From positions 840,501 to 904,500 of the forward strand of contig JAJGOT010000311.1 of the NCBI GenBank assembly GCA_022457155.1: DNA of 64,000 nt, in the 5' to 3' direction. This stretch comes from Cladopsammia gracilis. Taxonomy: Eukaryota; Cnidaria; Anthozoa; Scleractinia; Dendrophylliidae. Below the pieces are notes generated by a model. It saw only the letters and a list, made by a program, of their open reading frames with translations, did no database searches and had not been told where the DNA came from. This document shows, one piece after another, positions 44,990 through 56,406 of the stretch. Within the stretch, counting starts at the first letter, position 1. Every line of letters begins with the position of its first letter. The translations under genes were made by a program, and so were the position numbers.

Positions 44990-46240
44990 GTTGTTGTTAT
45001 GATAAAGAAACAATGCCAGTGAAGATATTGAACCGTTTCCTTGAACCGTTCCTTTTTATAAATCCACTCATTGTAAAACAGCCGTCTTCTAGTTATATGA
45101 TAACCTTTTTTGGACAAAACCGCATTTTGTAATATATTTGGGCTAGTTTTCATAGAGTTGTCAGTTTTATCTCCAAAACTGGAATGGCGTTTAATGTTTT
45201 AACTTAAATTTACGGGCCTTTCCGTGAGCGGACAACAATTTTTTTATAACTGAAGTTAGCCAATCAGAGAGCGCGGATTCAATTGACGGACACGCCTCTG
45301 CGCAGAGTTGAGCACGATAAAACGTAATCTTGTCGCTTCGTATTTATTCACAGGTGTGTAAAGTTAGTTGCAATATACGAAGATTTTATTCACGTTATTG
45401 CAAAAATTAGCTGGTGACTGTGGAAACTTGCCTGTGAAGATGTTTGTTGGATACTCAAGGCGCGTCGCACTGTAAGTTATACTTAAAGTTAAACAACTCG
45501 CCAATATCATTGCGCCCTTCGAGATGCCGTTGTTATGATAAAGAAACAATGCCAGTGAAGATATTGAACCATTTTCTTGGACCGTTCCTGTTTATAAATT
45601 CAATCATTGTAAAATAGCTGTCTTCTAGTTATGTGATTACGTTTGTGAGCATAACCCACAATTTTAACTGTATATGTTGTGGTGCAATTTTGTCCTTGGT
45701 GCAAATTTTATTTTCCTTTGTTTTTGGGTATGGAATATGATAATGAGTTTTAAACAAAGGAAAATAAAATTTGCACCAAGGACAAAATTGGGTGTTTCTT
45801 GGTGTTGCGGAAGCCATTGTTGGTTAGCTTTTGTGTTGTGGTCTGGGTATTGTTCAGTGCCTTTAGAATCTTTTGTTTTACGTCATTTGGTGATCACACC
45901 ATCCGCAACACCAAGAAACTACCACAAAATTGCACCACAACATATATTTGAGCCAGTTTTCATATTGCTGTCAGTTTTATCTCCAAAACTGAAGTTACGT
46001 TAAAAGTTAAACTTAAAGTTAAGTCATACTTAACATTTCGCTAGCATCATTGCACCTTTTAAGATGCCAGTGAAGATATTGAACCATATGCCTTGGACCG
46101 TCTAGCTTACGATGACGTTTGTGAACATAACCTCACATTTTTGAGTAGCTACACTGGTAGTTTTCATAGAATCGTTTCAGTTATCTCCAAAAATAGAGTC
46201 ACGTTTAAAGTTATACTTAAAGTTATACATGAAGTTAAAC
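44990..46240. repeat. Decayed ~530-bp tandem units (three copies)
   Basis: 'gaaacaatgccagtgaagat' followed by 'attgaacc' and 'ttggaccgtt' recurs near 45010, 45546 and 46065. Each is followed ~120-170 bp later (not counting the inserted MITE in the second copy) by 'gttttatctccaaaact'-type sequence. The second copy is split by the MITE at 45671-45946. More distant relatives are at 37030, 40233 and 42168. Confidence 0.75.
45671..45946. mobile_element. TIR element (~276 bp) inside a tandem unit
   Basis: 'tatatgttgtggtgcaattt' and 'aaattgcaccacaacatata' form the ends. A nested dyad 'ggtgcaaattttattttcct' lies within (45700-45780). A fragment of the same family is at 29913-30000. Confidence 0.85.
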
Positions 46241-47729
46241 CATCATTTAATCACTGACTGGCCACACGAACAAGTTGACAAGTTTTCCCTTGACCGTCCG
46301 GCAGAACTACCAAAGAAAAACCGTGCGAAACGGTGTGGTGCAGATGAACAAATAAAAACTTCAGTGTTATTGGTATACATAAGAGCAACTCTCCGCGTTA
46401 TCTACTAACTTTCCTTAACAAGTAAAGAGGTAAAATGTCATTTATTGAACAAGGAGACTTTTTGGTAAGGAAAACTTGCCACGTTTTGTCATACAATGAG
46501 CAAATATAACTTGACAAATGGAAACTTGTCAAAACTTCCTCACCCGGTCACAGTGTAGATCCAGATTTACTGATATACTGGACTCTCTATGATCAGATTG
46601 TAGCAAGCAATAAAACAAGACTTAATCCATTCAGCCGTTATTGAGTCATAAATGAAAAGCGGAGATGCACCCAGGGAGAGAAAAATATCCATATTATTAC
46701 CACATTATTAGAATTTTCCTGTTAGGTCATTACATTCATTGAAAGGCCGAGTGCTGTCGAGAAGACAAAAAAGCGCAAAACGTCACGGTTTTGCAAATTG
46801 TCCAAAATATTCTCTCCAGCCTTGCTGTCACCGATACCCATCACAGACAGAAGTTTCTTGCAATTGTAGCAAAAGACTGCAAGCCAAAGTCATCCCGGCT
46901 TTTACTTGCTTTTACGCCCTGAGTGTGAACTCACGCCTATAATTATGGACTGACAGTCCAAGTTGAATAATGCCTTCCTTTGGCATTTGACATAATGAAT
47001 GAAGGCGTTCCTAACCTGTCAAACCGGTACAATGTAATATGCGCGCGTAGTTTTCGTGTTTTCTTTTCCTATTATGGAAAAATGACGTCAAGTCGAATAG
47101 GAAATTCATGGCTCTTTCTTTATGCATAACCTCCGTTTGCGTATAAAAAGTGCATTAACTCAGAGAAATCGTAAATAAAGATACGTAAAGGGCAGTTGCA
47201 GGTGCGTAAAAGACCAAAAAAAAAAAGACACAAAAGATGATATTTAACGATAATTTACCACTTACTATTTACAGAAATAGCGAATGAAATGAAGTGTCTT
47301 TTTGTTCATCAACGAATTTTCCGTTATAGTCGTTATATTTTGCCCTTGTTTTGCTAATAGCACTTTACGGTCAAATTCCGCGTTGCGTCAAGACTCGGCT
47401 GCATGTGGCATCTGACCACAACATGGATTTACAGAGTCCCGGGCATGTTCAAATCCTAGGCCACGTTTTGTGAATAGCTATGATCTGATCAGCCTCCATC
47501 AGGTGTGATTAAAAAAAATCTTTGTGTTCAGTTTGCAATCAGTGTTCAGTCTCTTTACAATTTCCACGATTAGCATGTTTTTACTTTTCTTTTGCTGTTT
47601 AATGTTTTTTTTTTTTCAGTGATGCTGTATTTTCTCACGAGCAAGGTACTAAACATCCTGCGTGTGTGGGCGTGCTTGTGTATTTGTGGAGGGATTTAAT
47701 GCTGCTACAGAATATTAAGGATTAAACTA
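46240..47729. other. No gene recognised
   Basis: AT-rich DNA. Only short, overlapping frames (e.g. 46739-46942) without domains or splice context. Confidence 0.45.
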
Positions 47730-47990
47730 GAGGTGGCGAATGGTATTTCAAAACAAAACTCAAATTACACTGGTCTCGCGTCTCGTTTTTTTTTTAAGCG
47801 GTTCTCTTCGTCTCGGAATGTCGATTTTTTCGAAAAACCGTTTTGACGATTCTGTCTCCCACTTAGAAAAAGTAAAAAAAATTCTGGCTTGCGGAGAGAA
47901 GGGCAGTCGCGCGGTCTCGCAAAGTCTCGAATTTTGCCATTCGCTACCCCTCCCCCCTTGGCCCTCAAACTAAACTCCTCTGTCTTCCTG
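47730..47990. repeat. Dispersed repeat, diverged copy 3, plus 'gaacgaggttgcc' end
   Basis: Related to 36685-36910 and 41570-41830. It is followed by 'ctgagaacgaggttgcc', the same end motif as the elements at 15180 and 15982. Confidence 0.55.
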
Positions 47991-48177
47991 AGAACGAGGT
48001 TGCCATTTTCCCGCGCCCAGGGATCTATAACAACCCGCTAGACAGTGCGCGGTTACCAATTGTTTTCTTTTTATCGAAGTGTCGATCGAAGTTTGTTTTG
48101 CCTGCATTCGCAGGATAGTTTACAACACGTAAAATATATATTTATTTCTAAAGCCCATTTAGCTTCTTCTTCTTCTG

Positions 48178-50461
48178 ATGAACTTCATTCGGGATTTACA
48201 CGAAGAGTGCATGGTAAGTACTAGATCAAACACAAATGAGTAAGAATTGAACACGAATTGAATTATAGAAGTTGAAAATAGCCTTTTAGCAGCTTTTTGG
48301 AATATCAAATATTCCTTGCTAAGCTTAATCCAAACACGATTGAATCAACTGGTGCCCGAGGCACGTAATGATTACATTTTAGGGGGTTATACCTCGATAT
48401 ATGTATATTTAAACTGTCGTATTTGAAAAACGCTTGGAAATAACTTGCAATAAATCTTATTGATGGTAAAAACAAACAACATACACAGATCGCGGGTGGG
48501 GAAGTAATTTGCATAATTTTTAAAATGTGCTTGTGTTCTTGTTACCATTTCGTCGTTACAACATTCTTGTTTCAGATAAAAGCAAGACATGTTGGGGTCC
48601 TTTTCCTAAACCCTAGAGTCTGATCTTCTGCTGCATTAAGCCTCCTTAGAATTCTCAGAATTTCCAAGGACCTTCCATGGAGGGGGGCTTTTTTTTTTTT
48701 GGGGGGGGGGGGAGGGGGTATGGATATATCAGGTTTCACAAATAAACACCCCCCCTTAGTTAATTATATTTATTTAACACTGATAATTTTGTGCTTTTTA
48801 TATTACTTTTGTAGGCTGGCTGGACTAATCTCAACTCCTCTCTCAGGGGAAATTTGAGAAAACTATCAAAATCTTTAGTGTTTGTCTCTGCAAGGAAGCC
48901 TGAATTAAAGTTAACATTCGATACAGTGATGTCTGAGGCTAAAAATGCTACTGTAGGTATGTGCGGTCATGTAAACAAAAAAAGCAAATTTTAATTCAAT
49001 GCAAAAGCCAGTTTGTACCAAACAAAATTCTTTTTAAACAGTGACTAAGAAAGGGACGAATGCCAAAAAAAAAAGCGTGATGAGCGAGTGGCGAAGCCGC
49101 GAGTCGCGCGAGCACCGGCTTTCTCGCCTGCCGGTGCCCGCACCAATTGCGGTTTCGCCGCTCACTCATCATGCTATGTTTTTTTTTGTGTTCGTCCCTA
49201 CTGATTTAAGCGGAAAAAGAGAGACTGCTTGCAGTCTACAGAAATGAAACAATGTGTTTCCAACTTCTGAGTGACTGCGGATGTCATCCTAAAGTGTGGC
49301 CATTCACCATTCAAGTGAAAGCTTCTAAGTGGTTCTTTCATGTGGTACTGTTTCCAACGTTTGAGTCTGTGGAAGAAATCCTTAAGTTCGATGGCCATTC
49401 AAATGAAAGCTACTGGGCAGTACTTTTCAGGCTGTGGTACTGTTTTTTTTTTTCAACTTCTTGCTTGGGCACTGTATAAAGTTAAAAAAAAAAATCCTGC
49501 ATGCAGCTTTCCCCAGTCTATTATTCCAGACCATGTGACTGAAATTTACTCTAAAGAATCATTTCTTTCAAATTTTATCATTTATAAGTGCAAACAATAT
49601 TGCAAACAGCAAAGTAACAGTTCTCTAAAGATTGTAGCATGATCTGAAAAAGTCTGTTAATATTCTCCTGTTTTTTATATATATTTTTTATAACGACTGA
49701 CAACAATAAATATATTTGTGTTTTATATTGTTTCAGTTTTATTTGGTGAACAGCACCACCAGCCGTCGATCCTCAAAGCCCAGCTATGTGTCCTGGAAAG
49801 AATGGTCACACAAACACAGCTCTTGTCCACTGACCATTCTCATGGTGCATTCACCGTCACTGTTGTCATGGAGATGTTTAATCTCCAACAGCAGCCTTTG
49901 CTTGATGCATATCAAGCTGACCAAATTTCGTTAGTTGAACTGAGCAATAAATACAAAGGAACTGAAGGATTTGCACTTGAGCATTATGGATATATCCTAG
50001 AGGTTGCCAAAAACCTTGGGGTTAAGCTTGTGGCTGGGTTTGTTCCAAAGCCGTTTTGCAAGATGATAGTTAATGAGGGGAAAACCCAAGCACTGGAGAA
50101 AATTGAACAAACTGGAGGACCACCAAGAGAATTTTACATTGATGGCTCCGAGGATCATTACCGGTACTTCCAAGGACTCATCAGTGGGAATCTTGACAAA
50201 GTTGTGGACCAATATCGACGGATATTTCCAGCGCAGATACTTAGAGATAGTGCATTTGCATACACCGTCATGGACATAGTAGAAAAGTCAAATGGACAGA
50301 CAAGAGTCCTGGGTATTTGTGGATCAGGGCATTTAGATTACAAATTTGGCATCCCAGAGAGAATATCACCAGAGGTTCCCACTTATGTGCTGACATCGCG
50401 TGCTCAGGACGACCCGGTAGAACATGATGTTGCTGATTGCATTTATCGGTATACATATTAA
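48178..50461 (+). CDS. ChaN/Tiki-superfamily (haem-binding uptake type) protein, 3 exons, 300 aa
   Basis: Exons: 48178-48213 (12 codons, donor ATG|GTAAGT), 48815-48956 (donor GTAG|GTATGT) and 49737-50461. Splice phases 0 and 1 are consistent, and an in-frame TAG at 48160-48162 fixes the start. The joined product reads VVLFGEQHHQPS at residues ~59-70, the conserved N-terminal 'GE.H' motif of ChaN-like proteins. It continues with MEMFNLQQQPLLDAYQ and ends with GSGHLDYKFGIPERI (GSGH at 255-258), the C-terminal 'GSGH...GIPeR' motif. No signal peptide or membrane segment is visible. Bacterial ChaN binds haem; the animal function is not known to me. Intron 2 carries a MITE and minisatellite units. 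Neighbours are unrelated. Confidence 0.87.
48667..48720. repeat. T-run then G-run
   Basis: A T-run and a G-run (about 48691-48718) in intron 1 of the ChaN-like gene, shortly upstream of its second exon. Confidence 0.85.
49052..49199. mobile_element. TIR element (~148 bp) in intron 2 of the ChaN-like gene
   Basis: 'agggacgaatgcc' and 'gcgtgatgagcgagtggcg' at the left are answered by 'cgccgctcactcatcatgc' and 'gtgttcgtccct' at the right. Confidence 0.8.
49250..49450 (+). repeat. Minisatellite family, two diverged units
   Basis: 'gagtctgtggaagaaatcc' and 'ccattcaaatgaaagct' units related to the arrays at 24880 and 51527, in intron 2 of the ChaN-like gene. Confidence 0.8.
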
Positions 50462-50943
50462 GGCTATGTTTATACTGTACATGTACAAATCCATGTCAGT
50501 ACTGCATGCATCCCAGTAAATTATAAACATCTCGCTCTATGTCAGTGAAAATGCAAGGCTTAGCCATGCATATTTTGGTACCAATGTAAATTTATCTAAC
50601 TAGTACAGGGCTATCATTAGTAGGCGACAACTACAGTAAAGATGAATGACAGCTCAAAGTTTGAAAATGACTAAATGACAGCCAATTTCCTTTGCTTTTT
50701 TCCTCGCGAAGCAATTAAGTAAATAGAGACTGACTGCACTCAGGCTACTTTATGATTAACAGGCAAGGAAATTTTTTCCTTATATGACCAGCTACTTTCC
50801 TTGTGGAACTAGCTTCAAAGCCTAATAACAGCCTTGACAGTGTAAACATTGCTTGAGCAAATCCCGTTTTAAAGGTGTTCAGTGTGGTTCACACTTTTTC
50901 TCAAGATTTCCTGCACTAAATGACATGTTCATTCATAAATAAA
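50462..50943 (+). terminator. 3' UTR and poly(A) signal of the ChaN-like gene
   Basis: AATAAA at 50938-50943 is the first clear poly(A) signal after the stop at 50461, giving a ~490-nt 3' UTR. Confidence 0.5.
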
Positions 50944-51526
50944 ATGGTTGCCAGCAAAGACATTAGTAGTCAAGCAAGGCAGTTGGGACACCTCCTTTAT
51001 TAAAGGGGACACAAACTTTTGTCCTGGCAAACCACTCATATAATCTCTGAATCTGTTACCATTTTTTAAAGGGACACCTCTATTAAGGGGATGTGGACAC
51101 TTAGAGTGTCCTGAATGCTATGACAGCCTCAATTGAGGGGACAACTTATCTGCTAATGGTAATTAAAACTCCAACTGATGCAGTTTGTGTATATTTGATA
51201 GAGTTTATGGAATCCTCAGACAGTTTACTTGGCTACATAGAGACCAAAATTCATACAAATTATAACATTTTTAACAGACACCTTGATACAAAACTGACCC
51301 TCATTTCTGTCCCGTTGTTGTCTGCATAAAAAAGGGTGTGGGTTTGACTGAATGTGGCACTGCAGTTACATACAGTGTTGCTGAAATAAATGAAAAAATA
51401 AATGAAATGAAATTGACTGCTAGCTGTCCGTTTCCAGTTTGTCGAGCAGGCCAGCTAATCATAAACACAAGCTCGGTAAGACTGGAGCGAGTGAACCAGC
51501 CGAGTGGAAACTGGGGTAAAGTGATT

Positions 51527-51975
51527 CTAACTTTTTAGTCTGTGGACGAAATCCTATGGTGTGACCATTCAAATGAAACCTCTTCAGCAGTACTTTTGCA
51601 TAGTACCATTTGTTCTAACTTTTGAGTCTGTGGACAAAATCCTATGGTGAGACCATTCAAATGAAACCTCTTTGCCAGTACTTTTGCATGGTGTCATTTG
51701 TTCTAACTTTTGAATCTGTGGACGAAATCCTGTGGTGTGACCATTCAAATGAAACCTCTTCAGCAGTACTTTTACATGGTACCATTTGTTCTAACTTTTG
51801 AGTCTGTGGACAAAATCCTATGGTGTGACCATTCAAATGAAACCTCTTCAGCAGCACTTTTGCATGGTATCATTTGTTCTAACTTTTGAGTCTGTGGACA
51901 AAATCCTATGGTGTGACCATTCAAATGAAACCTCTTCAGCACTGCTTTTGTATGGTACCATTTGTTTTCCAATAT
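51527..51975 (+). repeat. 88-bp minisatellite, five units
   Basis: 'agtctgtggac' falls at 51537, 51625, 51713, 51801 and 51889, exactly 88 bp apart. The units share 'gaccattcaaatgaaacct' and 'cttcagcagtacttttgcat'. Confidence 0.97.
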
Positions 51976-52222
51976 TGTACAAAATGAAATTTGGGATTTT
52001 TCTTACATTTTGATTTTTTGGCACTCATGGAAGTTAAAGGGTTAAATAGCAGTTGTAGGTTAGATGGGCTAAGGGTAACTAAAATGCTTCCCACCTCTTC
52101 CCTAGTGCCCCTCGGCTTGCATTACTTTTGCTCAATTGCTGATTTCATGTGATCTGCTTGCCCACTCGACTATATCCAAAGAGGGAATGCTAGCAGTCTA
52201 GAAATGAAACGACTGCACCTAT

Positions 52223-52420
52223 CAGGGGCAGATCCAGGATTTTTCTTAGGAGGGGGTGCACCTCTTAGGAGAGGGTGCACCTCTAGGGAATGAAGTAACT
52301 GATGGGTGACGTAAACAAATTTTAAAAGGATACTAGTTATATTAGAAAGATACAGGTCATCTTGGTGGGGGGTGGGGGGGGGTGCGCACCCCCTGCACCC
52401 CTCCTCTAGATCAGCCCCTG
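52223..52420. mobile_element. hAT-type MITE (198 bp)
   Basis: CAGGGGCAGATCCAGGA at the left and CTAGATCAGCCCCTG at the right. The CAGGGGC...GATC terminus is typical of hAT elements. CCTAT flanks both ends, possibly the remaining part of the duplication. Confidence 0.8.
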
Positions 52421-52440
52421 CCTATATAAACATACATTAT

Positions 52441-53150
52441 CCACCCAGGGAAGGCTTAGAATTAAATGTATATAACTGCTGGGCTACTAAAATATAAAAT
52501 CGGCTTGCCTAAAGGCCAAGCTCTAAATTATTTTTATCTTGCCCCTGGAGAGAAAAACTGAAAAAAAATTCGAACCGTAGAGCTGTGAAGTCGGCCTTTG
52601 CATAACACTTATTGTTGTATGGGTTCTGGCACTGAGTATACATACAGTGGGGCTGAAATAAGTGAGTAATAGAAAACATAAAATTAATGAAATGTCTGCA
52701 GTCCTGCAGGTCTATCCAGGGAAGGCTTAGAAAGTGTAAATAACTGCTGGGTTAGTAAAATATAAAATCAGCTTAGCTAAAGGCCAAGCTCTAAATGATC
52801 TTTATCTCACCCCAAAAGAAATATAATTGTAAAAAAAAAACGTGAACTGCAGAGCTGTGAAATCGGGCTTTGCACTTATTGTTGTACGGGTATCCTAGGT
52901 TTTATTATTTTTAGTCTGTCCCTTCTGTATCTGTATTAAAAATGAAATGACTGCAGTCCTGCAGGTTTACCCAGGGAAGGCTTAGAAAGTGGAAATAACT
53001 GCTGGGATAGTAAAATAAAATCAGCTTACCTAAGGACCAAGCTCTAAATTATTTTTACCTCACCCCAAGAGAACTAAAAAAAAATTGAACGGCAGAGCTG
53101 TGAAATTAATAAGGCTTTGCATTTATTTTCATTTTATTGTATAATATAGA
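52441..53150. repeat. Three tandem units of ~255-271 bp
   Basis: 'cagggaaggcttagaa' falls at 52446, 52717 and 52972. Each is followed by 'ataactgctggg', 'ggccaagctctaaat' and 'agagctgtgaa'. Confidence 0.9.
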
Positions 53151-54562
53151 TTATTATTATAAGAGGGTTTGTATGGGTATTTTCAAAAGCAAAAAAATAA
53201 AGGTAGATAAACGTTTGATGTCTGAATTGCTTTTATTCATCCTTGGTTCTTGATCAGTACTGACTACCTTTGATTACTTTGGTTTTAGTTTTTTGACAGT
53301 CAAAATTACTGTGTCCACTGTAATTATAATTTTTGGTTTTGCGCCTGATTCGGTGGCATATAATCCTCCATGAAAGAACATTTCTGGGATCCTGTTGAAA
53401 CTCGACAATTTTTAGCATTTCTTTTATAAGATTTCTGTGACATAAGGGCATTTGTCAAGAAATAAGAGAAGATGAATTGAGAGATGGCATCCTTGTGCCT
53501 CCACAGAATCCATGCCCAGCAATTTTTAGAATAAGGTGAACCAATACCGATCCACCCCCCCCCCCCCCGAGGCATTTAACTCAAGATTGTCTCCACATAG
53601 GGGGTAATTTGACCACCGTGGTTGGAGGGACCAGACATTTTACTGTCTACAAAACGTTTTCAGGTGATCATTAACCGAAGGTTTCGCAACCCCGTTCATC
53701 ATTAGCTAGTGAACCCTTGTGCCCCATAAGCGAACTTGGCGACACACGCAAATTAAAACCTAACAACTTCGAATATGCTTACCTCCTTATCCAGAAAGTG
53801 GGAAATAATAATAATAATAATAATAGTAAAATGTCGCGTTCTGAGGCCCCGACCTGTGGGCGTTTGATCAAACGTTTTTGAAAAAGTCAAATGCCTGGGG
53901 TGGTGGCGAATTTGAAATTGGAATTTATTGACACATTACTCTTGTGTGATCTTAGCTTCTTCGCCACCATCATTCGGATCGGAAAGCAATTTGAGCAGTT
54001 CAGTGTATGAACGTAAATGAGACTTTCTACCGGGATTGTTGTTGTTGTTGTTTTTATACGGAAAAGACAGATGAATGGTATTTCCAGGTTGCAGTGCTGC
54101 TGTGATAAAACAACCAGACCTTGTGGAATCGGCTGATTTTTTTCATCATGTTTCGTTGTTTGCTTCTTTTTATTGCTAATAAATTTTAATTCTTGGTTTT
54201 CTTTTTTACATCGCGAATAGTGTTGTTCATATCGCTGATGTTAACAATTGTAGATATTTCTTTGTCAAGCAAAACACCTTTTTTCGTTTCAAAAATACTA
54301 CATCTGATTGGCTACCTTTACCTTTTTTTTTTAAATAACACAACTTTTAACCAATCAGAACCGATCGCATCACATTATTTTCAAGAGCCCGCGCCTGATC
54401 GATTGGTCACTGCACAGCATGCAATTTGAGCAGTGAAAGTGCTATCTTGTTTCACAATAATTTCGCAATATTGAAGCGTTTCGTTCAGTAACAAGCTATT
54501 ACACAACAATCGTCATCTTCACCGTATAATTTTAACATCCCAGCTTCTAAACGCCAACTAAA
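53151..54562. other. Region upstream of the tetraspanin; no other gene recognised
   Basis: Holds a C-run at 53556-53570 and an ATA microsatellite at 53805-53825. Two ATTGG/CCAAT motifs lie within 300 bp of the tetraspanin start (ATTGG near 54307, CCAAT near 54351). Confidence 0.45.
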
Positions 54563-55363
54563 ATGCGCAACAAAGTGATCGGCAAAATGCGCTGGGTCAA
54601 ATATTTGATGTTCTTTTTTAACGTCATGTTCTGGCTGAGTGGAGTGGCACTGGTGGTGATCGGCGGTATGGGTGAGTTGCTCTATGGCGACTACAAGAAC
54701 ATTACACAGACAGGATTCACTTCAGCCACTGCCATCCTGATGGTTGTGGGCTTCGTGATTGGGATCCTTGGCTTCGCTGGGTGCTATGGAGCTATCAGAG
54801 AAAACTATTACACGCTGAAGCTGTTCTCGCGTTTGCTGGTCTTGCTGTTGATCGCTGAGATAGCACTGGGTTTGTGGTTGTACTTCGCGCATTTTAGCCT
54901 TGGAAATTTCCTTCAGGATTTTCTGAATAACATACTGAGCAAATACGAGGACGACAAAGATATCCAGAAACTCATCGATAGAGTGCAGCACAAGTATGAC
55001 TGCTGCGGTTCTAACAACTACAAGGACTGGTTTAATTCAGAATGGAACGTGCAACGCCAAAACAAAAGCGTACACTTATGGGTCAACAACGTGCCGCGAT
55101 CGTGTTGTCTCGCTAATACCACCGATGATCCAAATTGTGGAAATGATTTAGACACGCCAGGCAAACCTGCAGAGGAGTTTATACACACCGAAGGCTGTTT
55201 GCGATTGAAAGAGTTTTTCTCGCGACATCTTTACTTCATGATTACTTTGGGTTCCGCCGTGATGGCGATCCACGTTCTCGCGATCCTGTTCACGTGTTGC
55301 CTTCGGCGCGCGATCAAACATTCGTACATGTTGGACCCTGTTGATCGCTTACAATTGATATAA
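54563..55363 (+). CDS. Tetraspanin, intronless (266 aa)
   Basis: A four-pass membrane scaffold protein that organises membrane microdomains. TM1 ~12-35, TM2 ~55-78 with the GFAGCYGAIRE motif just after it, TM3 ~88-110, TM4 ~222-246. The large extracellular loop (~112-220) has CCG at 147-149 (YDCCGSNNYKDW), PRSCC at 178-182, and Cys at 192 and 212: six cysteines as expected for three disulfides. Membrane-proximal cysteines (CC near 244) could be palmitoylated. The length is normal. The whole gene is one uninterrupted frame, which may mean a retrocopy or simply an intronless member. The start has a purine three bases upstream (ACTAAAATG). An AATAAA follows 23 bp after the stop. Confidence 0.97.
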   Translation: MRNKVIGKMRWVKYLMFFFNVMFWLSGVALVVIGGMGELLYGDYKNITQTGFTSATAILMVVGFVIGILGFAGCYGAIRENYYTLKLFSRLLVLLLIAEIALGLWLYFAHFSLGNFLQDFLNNILSKYEDDKDIQKLIDRVQHKYDCCGSNNYKDWFNSEWNVQRQNKSVHLWVNNVPRSCCLANTTDDPNCGNDLDTPGKPAEEFIHTEGCLRLKEFFSRHLYFMITLGSAVMAIHVLAILFTCCLRRAIKHSYMLDPVDRLQLI

Positions 55364-55385
55364 GACCTTAAAATTATTTAAAAAA

Positions 55386-55391
55386 AATAAA
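55386..55391 (+). terminator. Poly(A) signal after the tetraspanin
   Basis: AATAAA within an A-rich stretch, 23 bp beyond the stop codon. It implies a very short 3' UTR. Confidence 0.5.
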
Positions 55392-55934
55392 CTTAAAATT
55401 TGAATCGTGGCAATAATTTTCACATCAGATCACTTCAGATGTAACTGACATCACGCAATCTCTACCTGTGAGGAAAGAATGCGTGACGTGATTCAGTAAA
55501 AGAAGTTTTAAAACGAAAATCGCTCGGACTGTCCTCTCTGCTGAAAGGAGATAAAGAGACGGATCGCATTTAAGGCTAGCAAAGACACACAATCATCCAA
55601 GCAGGAGTCTACTGAATTTGTAGAATTCTTTGCAGCAGTCACTAAGGTCGTCACGCAACTCTTCCGGCTCTCCTCCTACAAGCGTTGCGTGACGAAGCAA
55701 ATAACAGTTGCGAGAAGACAAGTGGAATGAGAAATGTAGGCGAGAATGATCAGAAATAACACAGTTGATGAAAATCAAATATTTGCAATTTTAATCTTAC
55801 TGAATGCCTTGTAAATTATGACTCTTAAAACAATTTCTGCCCTTATAAAATATAAATCAGGGTAGGAATATGGTTGTACATTTTGAAAATAATGTTCAGA
55901 CTTTTACAGAACTGAACTATCCTTTAACTTAAAG

Positions 55935-56406
55935 AGACACTGTCCCGCCGAAATAACGAAATTGTGTTTACTTAATTTCCATGTTATATACATTATACAT
56001 ACATTACATTACATACATTATACATTATACAAACATTACATTACATACATTATACGCTCCTGACATTATACATACATTACGTACATTACATTACATACAT
56101 AATACATACATTACATACATTATACATACATTACATACATTATACATACATTACATACATTATACATACATTAACGTTAAAGGAACACTGTCCCGCCAGA
56201 AAAAACGAAATTGTGTTTACTTAATTTCTGTTATATAGATTATATATACATTAGATACAGTACATTACATACATTATACATACATTACATTACACACATT
56301 ATACATACATTGACATTAAAGGAACACTGTCCAGCCAAAATAACGATATTGTGTTTACTTAATTTCCATGTTATATACATTATACAATTAATGTTATATA
56401 CATTAT
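55935..56406. repeat. Complex 'TACATACATTA' microsatellite with repeated 'aacactgtcccgcc' blocks
   Basis: Short 'acattacatacattatac' units are interrupted three times (about 55935, 56179 and 56317) by a ~60-bp block 'aggaacactgtcccgcca' ... 'ttgtgtttacttaattt'. The array resumes at 60419 on the other side of the hAT element. Confidence 0.9.

Noticed and set aside
44746..45153. 135-aa and 71-aa frames across the hairpin
   Set aside because: Both arise from the palindrome read on opposite strands, with complementary repeats giving similar peptides.
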